Assembly (NCBI GenBank): GCA_030144725.1
Contig: JASKMD010000013.1
Span: forward strand, 6,969,710 to 7,033,709
DNA: 64,000 nucleotides
Reading direction: 5' to 3'
DNA from: Haematococcus lacustris
Lineage: Eukaryota; Chlorophyta; Chlorophyceae; Chlamydomonadales; Haematococcaceae
Positions 9,297 to 19,272 of the stretch are shown one piece after another (within the stretch, counting starts at the first letter, position 1; every line of letters begins with the position of its first letter). The notes below the pieces were generated by a model, which was not told where the DNA came from, did no database searches, and was given only the letters and a program-made list of their open reading frames with translations. The position numbers were made by a program, and so were the translations under genes.

Positions 9297-10808
9297 ATGT
9301 CCGCGACACAGGCGCCGCAGCCCGCAGATATGCAAAGCTTGTTGCAACGACTTGCGAACACACAGGATGCAAATGAAGTTGCGCGCCTGCTCAATGATGC
9401 TGGTGTTTTGCGTCGCACAGATACTACTATGACTGATCCATCCGGCCCGGGCGGCACATCCGTGCGCGGGGCAAACGGCGGTCAGGATACTGAGGCACTG
9501 CGGAAGCAGGTGGCCGAGCTGCAGGCTCAGCTGCAGCGTTTGGAAAGAGGTGGCGATCAAAGGCCTGACGGTGGCAGTCCGGGGCAGAGCAATGAAAATC
9601 GGGCGAGGCCCGTGGGCAGTGGAGGCCCTTGTGGTGGAAATGAGGCCAATGGCCGTGAGGAGGCCAGGCAAGGGCCGAGTGGTGGTCTGGTGTGGCCCAG
9701 TGGCATTGAGGCGAGTGCAAAGCAGCTGTTTGGCGCTGTGGGACAGCATGTTGTGAAGACCACAGTCGTGCCACCTGAGAAATGGAAACTTGATGATGCA
9801 TTGCACGGCAGAGATTTTGATGCATGGCTAATGGAGCTACGTGCCTACTGCTGTGCTGCACAGCAACCATTGCTGGTGGGCGTAATGACAGCGACACAAG
9901 GTGACCTCAAGAACGCTGTGATCCAACTGGTGAGTAACCTGAAAGCTCAAGGGAAGGAGCTGACTGATGATGAGCTGGTGTCATACTTGAGAAAGGCTAC
10001 TGGTAGTAGTGGTCAAAATACTGAGGAGGACCTGATGGAGAAACTGGTGAAGGGAGAGTACCAGCAGAAGGGTAGTGAGCTGATGTCCTACAACCTGCAG
10101 TTCAGCTTGCTTGCCATGCGCCTGCACAAGCTGCCAGAAAAGCTGCTGTGCATGTACTACGTGAATGGTCTGAGGCCTGACTTGAAGCGTGACTGTGCTC
10201 GAACCCAGGAGGGCAAGCGATGGGACTCAGTGGATGCATTGATGCAGTTTGCTCGGGGTCGTGAAGTGGCTATGCGCACTGCGAAATTGGCTGCAAGTTT
10301 CTCGCCCTCTGCTGCTCCCATTGCTCAAGTGACGGAGAGTGTTGACGATGCTGATGAAGAGAATGGAACTGCTGCAGTGTTTGTGCGGCGAGGAAGAGGC
10401 CGGGGTGCTTTGAGAGGCCGTAGTGTTGGCCGTCCTCCCTCGCAGGCACTGATTGACAGCAAGGTGGAGAGCATCCTGCGTGAGGTGCAGGAGCTGCGCA
10501 GAGGCTGGCAGAGGCCACGTGAGGAAGAGGAGCGCAGAAAGAGGCCTAACCATGGCAGTGGCAGTGGCTTTGGTGGCAACAGCCATGGAGGCAGTGGCAG
10601 CGGCCATGGAGGCAGTGGCAGCGGCCATGGAGGCAGCGGCAGCGGCTATGGAGGCAGTGGCGGTAGTGGCGCCAGTGGCAGTGGCCTGGGTGGTGGATGG
10701 AGCCATGGTCACCAGCCAAGGGCCAGGCCAGCCTTCATTGAGGGGCCCAAGTGCGAGGCATGCAAGGGCTGGGGGCACAGGACTGAGGACAGTGCCAACA
10801 ACAAATAG
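9297..10808 (+). CDS. gag: Gypsy Gag polyprotein
   Basis: 503-residue nucleocapsid/capsid precursor. The N-terminal ~75 residues precede a coiled-coil-like stretch (LRKQVAELQAQLQRLERG). The capsid-like core is at about residues 155-345 (DFDAWLMELRAYC, SYNLQFSLLAMRLHKLP, MYYVNGLRPDLKR). Then come a basic linker (RRGRGRGALRGR), a Gly/Ser/His repeat (GSGHGGSGSGHGG) and a zinc knuckle at the end. The knuckle reads C-x2-C-x4-H-x4-S: the fourth ligand is Ser instead of Cys, so metal binding should be impaired. It ends at UAG (10806-10808), after which the same frame stays open into protease. Confidence 0.85.
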   Translation: MSATQAPQPADMQSLLQRLANTQDANEVARLLNDAGVLRRTDTTMTDPSGPGGTSVRGANGGQDTEALRKQVAELQAQLQRLERGGDQRPDGGSPGQSNENRARPVGSGGPCGGNEANGREEARQGPSGGLVWPSGIEASAKQLFGAVGQHVVKTTVVPPEKWKLDDALHGRDFDAWLMELRAYCCAAQQPLLVGVMTATQGDLKNAVIQLVSNLKAQGKELTDDELVSYLRKATGSSGQNTEEDLMEKLVKGEYQQKGSELMSYNLQFSLLAMRLHKLPEKLLCMYYVNGLRPDLKRDCARTQEGKRWDSVDALMQFARGREVAMRTAKLAASFSPSAAPIAQVTESVDDADEENGTAAVFVRRGRGRGALRGRSVGRPPSQALIDSKVESILREVQELRRGWQRPREEEERRKRPNHGSGSGFGGNSHGGSGSGHGGSGSGHGGSGSGYGGSGGSGASGSGLGGGWSHGHQPRARPAFIEGPKCEACKGWGHRTEDSANNK

Positions 10809-11702
10809 GGCTTTGCCTGGCTGGTAGATGGTGCTGAACCGCCAGGATGTGAGTCGATGGTTCTGTTCAATGAGGGCTCAATGTGTAAGATGCTCATTGA
10901 CACCATGGATGCACCTACCGTGGCTGCAGCAGGAGCAGAGCTGCAGTTACCTTTTCTGTTCTGTGGAAGATATGGAGGAAAGCCGTGCAGGGTAATGATG
11001 GACACAGGTGCTACTCATAGCATCTTGAGCAAAGAGTGGTTGGATAAGCAGAAGAACCCAATGCTGACAAGGCACATCTTGGAGAGACCATTAAACTTGC
11101 TAACTGCAAACAACGACACAGTGCACATTCGTGAGCAGTTTGTGGGACCATTGGAGATACAGAAGAGCAAAGTGGGGTGCTTCGCCAAAATCATGCCAGG
11201 CATGCTGGCTGGTGTGGACTTGATTCTGGGGGCAGACTGGCTGTCCTACTATGACGCGGTGTTAAAGCCAAAGCACGGAGTCTGCACCTTGCAGGCTACA
11301 AATTCGGGGAAACCGGAGAACTTGTTTGCGCTGCGGCCCAAGCATCTGCCGGGTTTTGCAGCTGTGGCAGAAATGGAGAAACAACGATGCAAAGAGGCTG
11401 CAGGAGTGCTGAGCGCAGGGCAGACTGCGAGGCTGTTGCGACAGGGCTGCAGCAGCTGGCTAATGCTCGTGCAGCCTAGTGATGGCAATGATAAGGAGGG
11501 CTGGCACACAGGCAGCTTAGCAGCTGCAGTGGTGGGCTCAGAAGGAGCCAGGAGTGCTGAAGTGAATCCCTGGCTGGTACCAGCACCACAGTTGGAGGGG
11601 CTGCTGGCAGAGTTTGCTGATGTGTTTGAGAGCATGCCTGAGGGGCTACCATTAGGCTGGAGCCAGGGGCGGTGCCACCCTATCGCCGCATGTACAAGCT
11701 GA
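10809..11702 (+). pseudogene. pol: Gypsy protease and start of reverse transcriptase (in frame after UAG)
   Basis: Continues gag's frame after the single UAG. Retropepsin active site MDTGATHSILS lies at 11000-11032, with a second protease motif VDLILGADWLSYYD at about 11215. Near 11670 the frame shifts: the expected lead-in to RT (PYRRMYKLSPREDAEVRKQ) is present but in another frame (11682-11737), so the drawn ORF ends in nonsense at 11702. The first Met in this ORF is 10857, but no initiation is expected there if pol is made by readthrough. Confidence 0.8.
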
Positions 11703-11734
11703 GTCCTAGGGAGGACGCTGAAGTGAGAAAGCAA

Positions 11735-11737
11735 GTT
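11735..11737. repeat. Target duplication GTT (or TT) of the nested element
   Basis: GTT at 11735-11737 recurs at 15601-15603. Removing 11738-15600 plus one copy restores the RT reading frame across the site ([10 protein letters not shown]), which fixes the insertion point. Confidence 0.8.
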
Positions 11738-11883
11738 CACTCGCGCCGATTAAGGCCGGAAGTCGACTACATCATTTTCTCCCGGGAGGCATACTGCAGA
11801 TAGCCCCAGGAAAGGCCGACTCATCGCCGTTGTAATCATTGAAAAACTCAAAGTTGCTGCGATGTTATAACTATTTGAAAAAT

Positions 11884-12445
11884 CGCCCGTCCCTGTACAG
11901 GGTCCTACCGACCCTGTACAGGGTCCTGCGCCACAGGGTTCTGTCGCACGGCTACAGGGTCCTACGACATTTGTTCACAGGGTCCTGCCGCACGGCTACA
12001 GGGTCCTGCGACACAGTGTTTACAGGGTCCTGCCGCACGTCTACAGGGTCCTACGACACTAGTTTACAGGGTCCTGCCGCACGGCTACAGGGTCCTGCGA
12101 CATAGTTTACAGGGTCCTGCCGCACGGCTACAGGGTCCTGCGACACTAGCTTACAGGGTCCTGCCGCACGGCTACAGGGTCCTGCGACACTAGTTTACAG
12201 GGTCCTGCCGCACGGCTACAGGGTCCTGCGACACTAGTTTACAGGGTCCTGCCGCACGGCTACAGGGTCCTGCGACACTAGTTTACAGGGTCCTGCCGCA
12301 CGGCTACAGGGTCCTGCGACACTAGTTTACAGGGTCCTGCCGCACGGCTACAGGGTCCTGCGACACTAGTTTACAGGGTCCTGCCGCACGGCTACAGGGT
12401 CCTGCGACACTAGTTTACAGGGTCCTGCCGCACGTCTACCGGGTC
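11884..12445 (+). repeat. 44-bp tandem array, left subterminal
   Basis: About a dozen copies of a 44-bp unit made of two half-units, ACAGGGTCCTGCCGCACGG... and ACAGGGTCCTGCGACACTAG.... The outermost part contains the palindrome ACCCTGTACAGGGT. In CACTA elements such arrays bind transposase. Confidence 0.9.
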
Positions 12446-13159
12446 CTGCGTATACAACGACGCCCGAACACCTCGCAACACCACAACAAACGACATGTAT
12501 TGCTGGTGCTGAGCACATGCATTGATGCAATGTGACAACACCACACAACAACACCACACAACATCACTACAACAACAACACAACGACTCATGCCTTGCTC
12601 ACCACCTATGCCATGTGCACAACCACAAGGACTGGTTGCACCTCATTGCTATGGGCTAACACCTCATCACGGGACTGCTAAGCACTTTGCCTTGCTGCCT
12701 ATGCCCATGGCACCCAATCAGGCTGGGGTTGGCTGGGGTAGGCTAGGCTGGGCTAGGCTAGGCTGGGCTGGGCTCCAGGCTGCCCGCTCCAGGCTGCCCG
12801 CTCCAAGCTGGTACGCCAAGGGCTGCTGTGTGGGGTAGGTGCCTTGCTGCCTGGCTACTGGGTAGGGTTAGACCATCAGACCTGCGGCAGCAAGAGGCAT
12901 CCTTGCAATTAGGCTTGGCATTGGGGACCACTCATGTGCAGGGAGTGGCCACTTACAGTTATGCTCCATGTCACGCCGCCGGGGGAGGGTACGGGGTACG
13001 GGGAGGGTACGGTCCTTGCTGGCTCCTGGTTGGTTGCTGCTCTACCGTCATGCTTGCAATCAACCAGGCCATGCTACACCTGCCATGCTCCAGCTGTCGA
13101 CAACTGCAATCAAACATCAGGCAGCAAGCAGATCAATTTGGACATGCATGACCAGAACT
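12446..13159. other. Interior of CACTA-like element, non-coding
   Basis: A short CAACAACAC-rich tract (12480-12590) and a GGCTGGG/GGCTAGG-rich tract (12720-12800), otherwise nothing recognised. No transposase-like reading frame. Confidence 0.5.
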
Positions 13160-13330
13160 GGGCAGGCGGAAGGCGGGAGGCGGGGAGGCGGGAGGCGGGA
13201 GGCGAGAGGCGGGAGGCGGGAGGCGGGAGGCGGGAGGCGGGAGGCGGGAGGCGGGAGGCGGGAGGCGGGAGGCGGGAGGCGGGAGGCGGGAGGCGGGAGG
13301 CGGGAGGCGGGAGGCGGGAGGCGGGAGGGG
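13160..13330 (+). repeat. (GGCGGGA)n minisatellite
   Basis: Roughly 20 copies of a 7-bp GGCGGGA unit. Apparent ORFs here (GRREAGG on one strand, RLPPPAS on the other) are by-products of the repeat. Confidence 0.95.
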
Positions 13331-13426
13331 GGGGAGGCGGGGGGCGGGGGGTGGGTTGGGGGCATGGTTTGGGCTGGGTGGGGGCATGGGTTGGGCTGGG
13401 TGGGGGCCTGGGTTGGGGGCATGGGA

Positions 13427-13680
13427 GGGAGGGAGGGAGGGAGGGAGGGAGGGAGGGAGGGAGGGAGGGAGGGAGGGAGGGAGGGAGGGAGGGAGGGAGG
13501 GAGGGAGGGAGGGAGGGAGGGAGGGAGGGAGGGAGGGAGGGAGGGAGGGAGGGAGGGAGGGAGGGAGGGAGGGAGGGAGGGAGGGAGGGAGGGAGGGAGG
13601 GAGGGAGGGAGGGAGGGAGGGAGGGAGGGAGGGAGGGAGGGAGGGAGGGAGGGAGGGAGGGAGGGAGGGAGGGAGGGAGG
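13427..13680 (+). repeat. (GGGA)n microsatellite, ~250 bp
   Basis: About 63 uninterrupted GGGA units. Strand-asymmetric G runs could form G-quadruplexes, and the array length is likely unstable or imprecise in an assembly. Confidence 0.97.
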
Positions 13681-13984
13681 GTCCCTCAAACCTGCAGCAA
13701 ACTCCGTTAGACCTGCAGCAAACACAGGACATGCTAGCTGGCAAGGCTGTGTAGGCTAAGTAATGAGGGCCGCTGAGGGGCGGAAGGCGGCCACTCACCA
13801 CTTGCTCCATGCTTCGTGCTTTGTGCTCACCTCCATGTTCCATCCTCATTGGCTTGTACCTTGGTCTTACCTTTGTAGTGGGACGAGCTGCAATGGGGAG
13901 GGTACGTGGTGGTGAAAGTGGGGGAGGGAGGGGATGTGTAGGAGGACCTGCGGCAAGAGGGTGACATGTTGTAGTCAGCCAGTG

Positions 13985-14100
13985 CTATTGCGAGGTGTTG
14001 CGTTGCGTTGCATTGCAGTGCACTGCGAGGTGTTGCGTTGCGTTAAATGTTGCGTTGCGTTGCGTTAAATTGCGTTGCGTTGAGTTGTACTGCGTTGCGA
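13985..14100 (+). repeat. GCGTT/GCATT-rich simple repeat
   Basis: Irregular repeats of TTGCGTTGCG and TGCATTGCAG within the CACTA-like element. Confidence 0.8.
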
Positions 14101-14534
14101 TCTTGAGGCTGGCTGCTACGTCTGCAAGGCCTGCAAGGCAAGCCGCTAGCTGCATGCGAGGGTGGCTGCGAAGTACTGTGCTGCGTGTCTGCAAACTTGG
14201 CTGGGAGGTTGGCCGCTATGGAACGTGGCTGCAATGTGGCTGCGTGGCTGCGATGTGTCAAGCGAGAGTGGCTGCCTGGCTGCGATGTTATCTGCAGGAA
14301 AAGGTTGGCTGCATAGCTTGGTTCCTGGCTGCTCCTGGCTGCTAATGCGAGCCTGACGGGGCAGCCTGATGGCATTCGCGATTCACTTGATTCCTTCGCG
14401 GTTCCTTTGCGAAACCTCCATGCAAGTCTCCATGCAACATGATGTTTTCCATGCAACATGATGGTCCAGCAACTCCCCAACGACTGAGATTTACACTTTG
14501 GCCTGAGAGAGACTTGTACTCCTCAAAGTCATAG

Positions 14535-15030
14535 CAGCCCTGTGGTGAGGTGCCAGGACCCTGTGGTGTGGTGCCAGGACCCTGTGGTGTCAGGACCCTG
14601 TGGTGTGGTGCCAGGACCCTGTGGGCCAGGACCCTGTGGTGAGGTGCCAGGACCCTGTGGTGAGGTGCCAGGACCCTGTGGTGCCAGGACCCTGTGGGCG
14701 TGCAGCAAGACCCTGTGGGCCAGGACCCTGTGGTGAGGTGCCAGGACCCTGTGGTGAGGTGCCAGGACCCTGTGGTGTCAGGACCCTGTGGTGTGGTGCC
14801 AGGACCCTGTGGGCCAGGACCCTGTGGTGAGGTGCCAGGACCCTGTGGTGAGGTGCCAGGACCCGTGGTGGGTGCCAGGACCCTGTGGGCGTGCAGCAAG
14901 ACCCTGTGGGGGGCCAGGACCCTGTGGTGAGGTGCCAGGACCCTGTGGTGAGGTGCCAGGACCCTGTGGAGCCAGGACCCTGTGGTGTGGTGCCAGGACC
15001 CTGTGAGCCAGAACCCTGTGGTGTGGTGCC
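14535..15030 (-). repeat. Right subterminal array, inverted relative to the left
   Basis: Repeats of CCAGGACCCTGTGGTGAGG with higher-order blocks of about 180-220 bp. The core AGGACCCTG is the reverse complement of CAGGGTCCT in the left array. Palindromes AGGACCCTGTACAGGGTCC follow at 15210-15290. Confidence 0.9.
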
Positions 15031-15600
15031 AGGACCCTGTGTAGAAAGACACTCATCGTAGGACCCTGTACAGGGTCCAGGCACACATGGTCAAAAGCAT
15101 CCAAACGGGGTCAACAGGACTAACCACAAGCTATGTAGGAATCCTAACAGGGTTCTATCACATATGGATGCAAGGAATGATTACAATATCTACACTCATA
15201 AGGTACACAGGACCCTGTACAGGGTCGGCAGGACCCTGTACAGGGTCCTACGACCATGATGACGCTAGGAACCTGTACAGGGTCCTAGGACACGGGCCAT
15301 AGCTCATCACTGGCTGGGACTTTTTGCATGCCACCTACTAGGTTGGGCAGCTGTAACCACCCTTTACAACCTCTCATACTCACATTTCATGAAAAGTCAC
15401 TTTGGTCACACGGTGCCAACTCCCTTAGCCAAAATCAGGGTCACAGCCCCACACCTGGCCCAGCAACTCGACACCGAGTGAGAATTACACTTTGGCCCAA
15501 GAGAGTCTTGTCATCCTCTAGGTCACAGCAACCCACATACCAAGTTTCAGACCTCAACTCTCAGGTTTTTCAAGCCAGCCAGGCCTTAATTTGCACGAGT

Positions 15601-16290
15601 GTTGCTGAGCTGCTGGCTAAAGGGTTGATTGAGCCCAGTAGCAGTCCATATGGGGCACCCATCCTGTTTGTACAGAAGAAGGATGGCACCCTGAGAATGT
15701 GCATTGACTATCGTGCCTTAAACAAGCTGACAGTGAGAGATAGATACCCCCTACCAAGGATTGATGAGCTGTTTGACAAGCTGGCTGGCAAGAAGGTCTT
15801 TAGCAGCTTGGATCTGCAGGCAGGCTACCATCAAATCAGGATCACAGAGGAGGACGTGCCAAAGACGGCATTCTTGACGCCTGTGGGCCAGTTCCAGTTT
15901 AAAGTGCTATGTTTTGGGCTGACAAATGCTCCTGCTACCTTCCAACGGGTTATGAACACGGTGTTTAAGCCCCTAATCAACAAGTCGGTGCTGGTCTATA
16001 TTGATGACATCCTGGTGATGAGTAACACCCCTGAAGAGCACCTGGTGCACCTGAGAGAAGTGCTGCAGCTCATGCGAGAGCACAAGCTTTACGCAAAAAT
16101 GTCGAAGTGCGAGTTCAATCAGCCTAAGCTAGTGTTCCTGGGGCACATCGTGGGCGGCGATGGTATTGCCGTTGACCCTGCGAAGGTACAGGTGGTGAAG
16201 GACTGGCCGGCGCCACGCAGTGTGAAAGATTTGCAGGCGTTCTTGGGCTTGGCAATTTCAGCGCAATCGCCGCACCACTCACAAATTTGA
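15601..16290 (+). pseudogene. pol: Gypsy reverse transcriptase
   Basis: RT palm and fingers: [69 protein letters not shown], catalytic VYIDDILV and [11 protein letters not shown]. The metal-binding aspartates are intact. The N-terminal lead-in lies 3.9 kb upstream, beyond the nested transposon. Near 16250 about 20-25 bp are missing from the conserved AFLGLANYYRRF region, shifting the frame so this ORF ends at 16290 while the true continuation is the next ORF. Confidence 0.9.
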
Positions 16291-18152
16291 CGAGCAAGGA
16301 GGCCGCAGCAAAGTATAACTGGGCAGTGTTCGCTGGGGCTGAACTGGCCGCTTTCAATGCTTTGAAGGAAGCTCTATGCTCCGCACCTGGATTGGCCCTG
16401 CCTGATTTTACAAAAGCCTTTGTGGTGTGCACTGATGCATCCCTACTGGGCACGGGCGGTGTGTTGATGCAAGAAGGCAGGCCCATAGCCTACACCAGCA
16501 AGAAGCTGTCACCTGCAGAGACCCGGTATACCACAGGAGAGCAGGAGCTGCTGGCCATTGTTCGGGCAGTGAGAGAGTGGCGGTGCTATCTAGATGGAGC
16601 AGTTGATGTTACAATTGAGACAGATCACAACCCTCTCATCTACCTGCAAACACAAACAACGCTGTCTAGAAGGCAGACGCGGTGGATGGAGGAATTGTCA
16701 CGTTACAAGTATGAAATCAAGTACAAACCTGGAGTGCATAATGTGGCTGACCCTATCAGCCGCAACCCGGCTCTGGCCCATCAAGATACACCTGCTGGCT
16801 GTGACAACATATCTGTGGCTGTGGCAGTCTTGTCTCCATGGGCTGATGGCCTCATCACGGTCATGACAACAAGAAGCCAGGCCGCCCGGCTCCATGAGAA
16901 TGCTGAGATGGAGCGGGTGATTGCCCGAGAGGCTGCGTACCGTGAAGGCAAGCTGGCGCCCCGTGACCTGTCTAGTGCCCGGCTGCTGCCTCCTGCGCGC
17001 CCAGGAGCACATTCAGGTAGAGACAATGACCATCGCTCGGGCTACAAGGTCCTACATGCCGACTTGGTTGAAGCCCGGCTGCATGCGCGCCCTAGAGCAC
17101 AGCCAGGTGGGGAGGAAGATCTGGCTAGTGCCCGGCTGCTGCCTAATGCAAGCCCTGGAGCGCCCAAGCGGACCACCCAACATGCTGACTTGGCTGAAGC
17201 CCGGCTGCATGCGCGCCCTAGAGCACAGCCAGGTGGGGAGGAAGATCTGGCTAGTGCGCGGCTGCTGCCTAATGCAAGCCCTGGAGCGCGGTCGAGTCAA
17301 GCGGACCACCCACCTGAGGACCTGGCTAGTGCCCGGCTGCTGCCTCCTGCGCGCCCAGGAGCACAGCCAGGTGGGGGGGAAGCCCTGCAGCGCACCACAC
17401 CACAGCCAACCACAAGCAAGCAAGGTGAAGGCAAGCCGGGCAGTGACCCACTAACATTACTGCAGGCCATCAGGAGCGCGTATGATGATGACGAGCGCTT
17501 CAACAATGAGGCATACACGTCCCAGCTACACAGGCTGGAGGGGCTGTGGCTAACTGAGAATGGCAAGGTGGTGGTACCAAACAGCAAGCCCTTGAGGCAA
17601 AGGGTAATGCGCACCATGCATGACAACCAGGCAGCAGGTCACCTGGGTGTATCGAAGACCCTTGATCAGGTGACACGCTGGTTTGACTGGGCTGGAGTGT
17701 CGGAGGATGTGCGGCAATACGTGCGCAACTGCCACTCATGCCAAGTGAACAAAGCCAGCTCCTTGAAGCCTGCTGGCAAGCTGACACCGCTGCCTATACC
17801 CTTGCGGGCCTGGGACAGTGTCTCCATGGACCTCATTGTCAAGCTGCCTGCAGGTGGGCCACAGAAGTATGACTCTATTCTGGTGTTCGTGGATAGGCTG
17901 ACTAAGATGGTGCACCTGGTCAAGACGTGGGAGAGCATCACAGCCCCTCAATACGCGAAGCTGTTCATTGAGCACGTGTTCAGGCTGCATGGCATGCCCA
18001 GAGACGTGATCAGCGACCGCGGGCCCCAATTCAAGAACCATTTCTGGGCTGAGGTGGCAAAGCTGCTCCGGGTGCAAGTGAATCTGTCTAGCGCCTATCA
18101 TCCCCAAACAGATGGACAAACAGAACGCATGAACCGAGTGAAGAAATGTTAA
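16287..18152 (+). pseudogene. pol: Gypsy RNase H and integrase
   Basis: RNase H (RT_RNaseH-type) lies at residues ~45-160: VVCTDASLLGTGGVLMQ, TGEQELLAIVRAVREW, IETDHNPLIYLQ. Next is a spacer of in-frame tandem repeats (RLLPNASPGA/ARLHARPRAQPGGEEDLASA, period ~126 bp, 16970-17390). Integrase follows with its H2C2 finger (HDNQAAGHLG...CHSCQVNK) and DDE core: D in SMDLIVKLP, D in VISDRGPQF, E in TDGQTERMNR. The ORF breaks at about 18140 (RMNRVKKC then stop) through a small deletion; the partner frame begins at 18146. Confidence 0.9.
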
Positions 18153-18958
18153 GACATTACATCAGGCCGGATCAGAGGGACTGGGCAGATCACTTACCCC
18201 TGGTTGAATTCGCCATCAACAATGCGAGGCAGGAGTCGACCCGCTTCACTCCATTCTACCTGAATTACGGCTACCACCCGCGGAGAGCTGAGCTGCTAGA
18301 CCTGCCACAGAAGGTGCCACGAGCGCATGACTTTGTCCTGAACATACGGCGAGCTGTGGAGCAGGCTAGGCTATGCTTAGAGAAGGCGCAGAAGCGACAA
18401 AAGGTGTATGCGGATGGGAAGCGGCGTCATGCGACTTTTGCTCCTGGCGACATGGTGCTCCTGAGCACACAGAACATGAGGGGACATTCTGCTCAACCCG
18501 GTGTCCGTAAACTGAAGCCACGCTATGTCGGTCCCTTTGAAGTGCAGTACATGGTGGGAGAGGCAGCTGTGAAGCTGGAGCTACCTCAGCAGTGGTCTCG
18601 GTTCCACAACGTGTTTCATGTGTCTCTAGTGAAGCCCTACCGCTCTGATGGGTCAAGCGCAGTACCTGGTGTCTCCAGTCCCCCTCCAGAGCAGTGGCTT
18701 GATGGGGAGCCTGTGTATACTGTTGAGAGGGTGCTGGACCATCGGTTGGTAAACACAGGCAAGCGCAAGGGCAAGGACAAGAAGAGCGAGCCCAAGAAGC
18801 CCAGGCTGGAGTTCTTGGTGAAGTGGCAGGGTTATGGTGATGAGCACAACACGTGGGAACCTAGGTCCCAGCTGACAGGGTGCCAAGAGTTGCTGAGGCA
18901 GTATGCAGAAGAGTGCAACCTGGGAGCCGACATGGAGGAGGCTGATGATCAGACCTGA
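18146..18958 (+). CDS. pol: Gypsy integrase C-terminus with chromodomain
   Basis: Starts with the end of the integrase core (RHYIRPDQRDWADHLPLVEFA, then YHPRRAELLDLP). It continues with the GPY/F module (KPRYVGPFEVQYMVGE, FHNVFHVSLVKPY) and a chromodomain at about residues 190-255: YTVERVLDHR, a lysine-rich loop, LEFLVKWQGYGDEHNTWEP. Chromodomains steer chromovirus integration toward marked chromatin. The aromatic positions Y, W and W are present. It is joined to the preceding ORF only through a frameshift. Confidence 0.88.
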   Translation: MLRHYIRPDQRDWADHLPLVEFAINNARQESTRFTPFYLNYGYHPRRAELLDLPQKVPRAHDFVLNIRRAVEQARLCLEKAQKRQKVYADGKRRHATFAPGDMVLLSTQNMRGHSAQPGVRKLKPRYVGPFEVQYMVGEAAVKLELPQQWSRFHNVFHVSLVKPYRSDGSSAVPGVSSPPPEQWLDGEPVYTVERVLDHRLVNTGKRKGKDKKSEPKKPRLEFLVKWQGYGDEHNTWEPRSQLTGCQELLRQYAEECNLGADMEEADDQT

Positions 18959-19064
18959 TGTGTGTGTGGGAACTCGAACACCAAGCGCTAGTATGCGCGA
19001 GTGACGGCACACCAGTGCCTGAGCGGGGCAACCACCAGTTAAGGTCAGCTGAGGACAGCTGAGC

Positions 19065-19078
19065 CAGGTGGGGAGGAA
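19065..19078 (+). promoter_or_regulatory. Polypurine tract
   Basis: CAGGTGGGGAGGAA lies directly against the right LTR (TGTAGC). A purine-rich tract here primes plus-strand synthesis in LTR retrotransposons. Confidence 0.75.
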
Positions 19079-19272
19079 TGTAGCATGTCCATGCGGTCAT
19101 GCAAATCTGGATCTGAGATCTCCTCATGCAAGTGTAAGATCTGAACTGGTGGTGGTGTTCTGAGGCTGGGTTCAACTCCCAGGCAGACTTGACATCCTTG
19201 ACATCCTTGACTACGCCCTAGTCTGCTCAGGCGACCTCTTAACACTATTGACCGCTGTAGCCTCACGCTACA
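19079..19272 (+). repeat. Long terminal repeat (right), 194 bp
   Basis: TGTAGCATG...CACGCTACA, identical by eye to 8460-8653. It is preceded by a polypurine tract and followed by the target duplication CCTGA and colinear LINE sequence, as expected for a true 3' LTR. Confidence 0.9.

Larger units (their letters stand above)
11738..15600. mobile_element. CACTA/EnSpm-like non-autonomous DNA transposon nested in RT
   Basis: The left end CACTCGCGCCGATTAAGGCC and the inverted right end CACTCGTGCAAATTAAGGCC match at 17 of 20 bases. The flank is a 3-bp (GTT) or, counting one more terminal base, 2-bp (TT) duplication. Just inside each end lie long arrays of a CAGGGTCCT-containing repeat, in opposite orientations at the two ends (11884-12445 and 14535-15030). 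CACT termini, a 2-3 bp duplication and inverted subterminal repeat arrays are the hallmarks of CACTA elements. No transposase ORF is visible; the middle is satellites and non-coding sequence, so it would need a helper. The superfamily call is inferred from ends only. Confidence 0.7.
9062..19272 (+). mobile_element. Ty3/Gypsy chromodomain retrotransposon, defective
   Basis: Order is gag, protease, reverse transcriptase, RNase H, integrase, chromodomain, polypurine tract, LTR, which defines a Ty3/Gypsy chromovirus. Lesions: an in-frame UAG at the gag end, a frameshift near 11670, a 3.9-kb transposon in RT, a deletion/frameshift near 16250, and a frameshift near 18140. The start of the internal region and the primer-binding site are missing because 9062 joins LINE sequence directly. 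It is inserted in a LINE with a 5-bp target duplication. This copy cannot make its own enzymes. Confidence 0.9.

Noticed and set aside
11884..12445. CRISPR-like appearance of regular repeats and spacers
   Set aside because: The whole 44-bp unit repeats; there are no unique spacers, and the context is a eukaryotic transposon.
13117..13849. Long ORFs of GGREGGRE or SLPPSLPP repeats on both strands
   Set aside because: They are open in several frames only because the 4- and 7-bp repeats lack stops.
14342..15104. ORFs of TTGSWHLTTGSW or PGPCGEV repeats
   Set aside because: Generated by the right subterminal array of the CACTA-like element.
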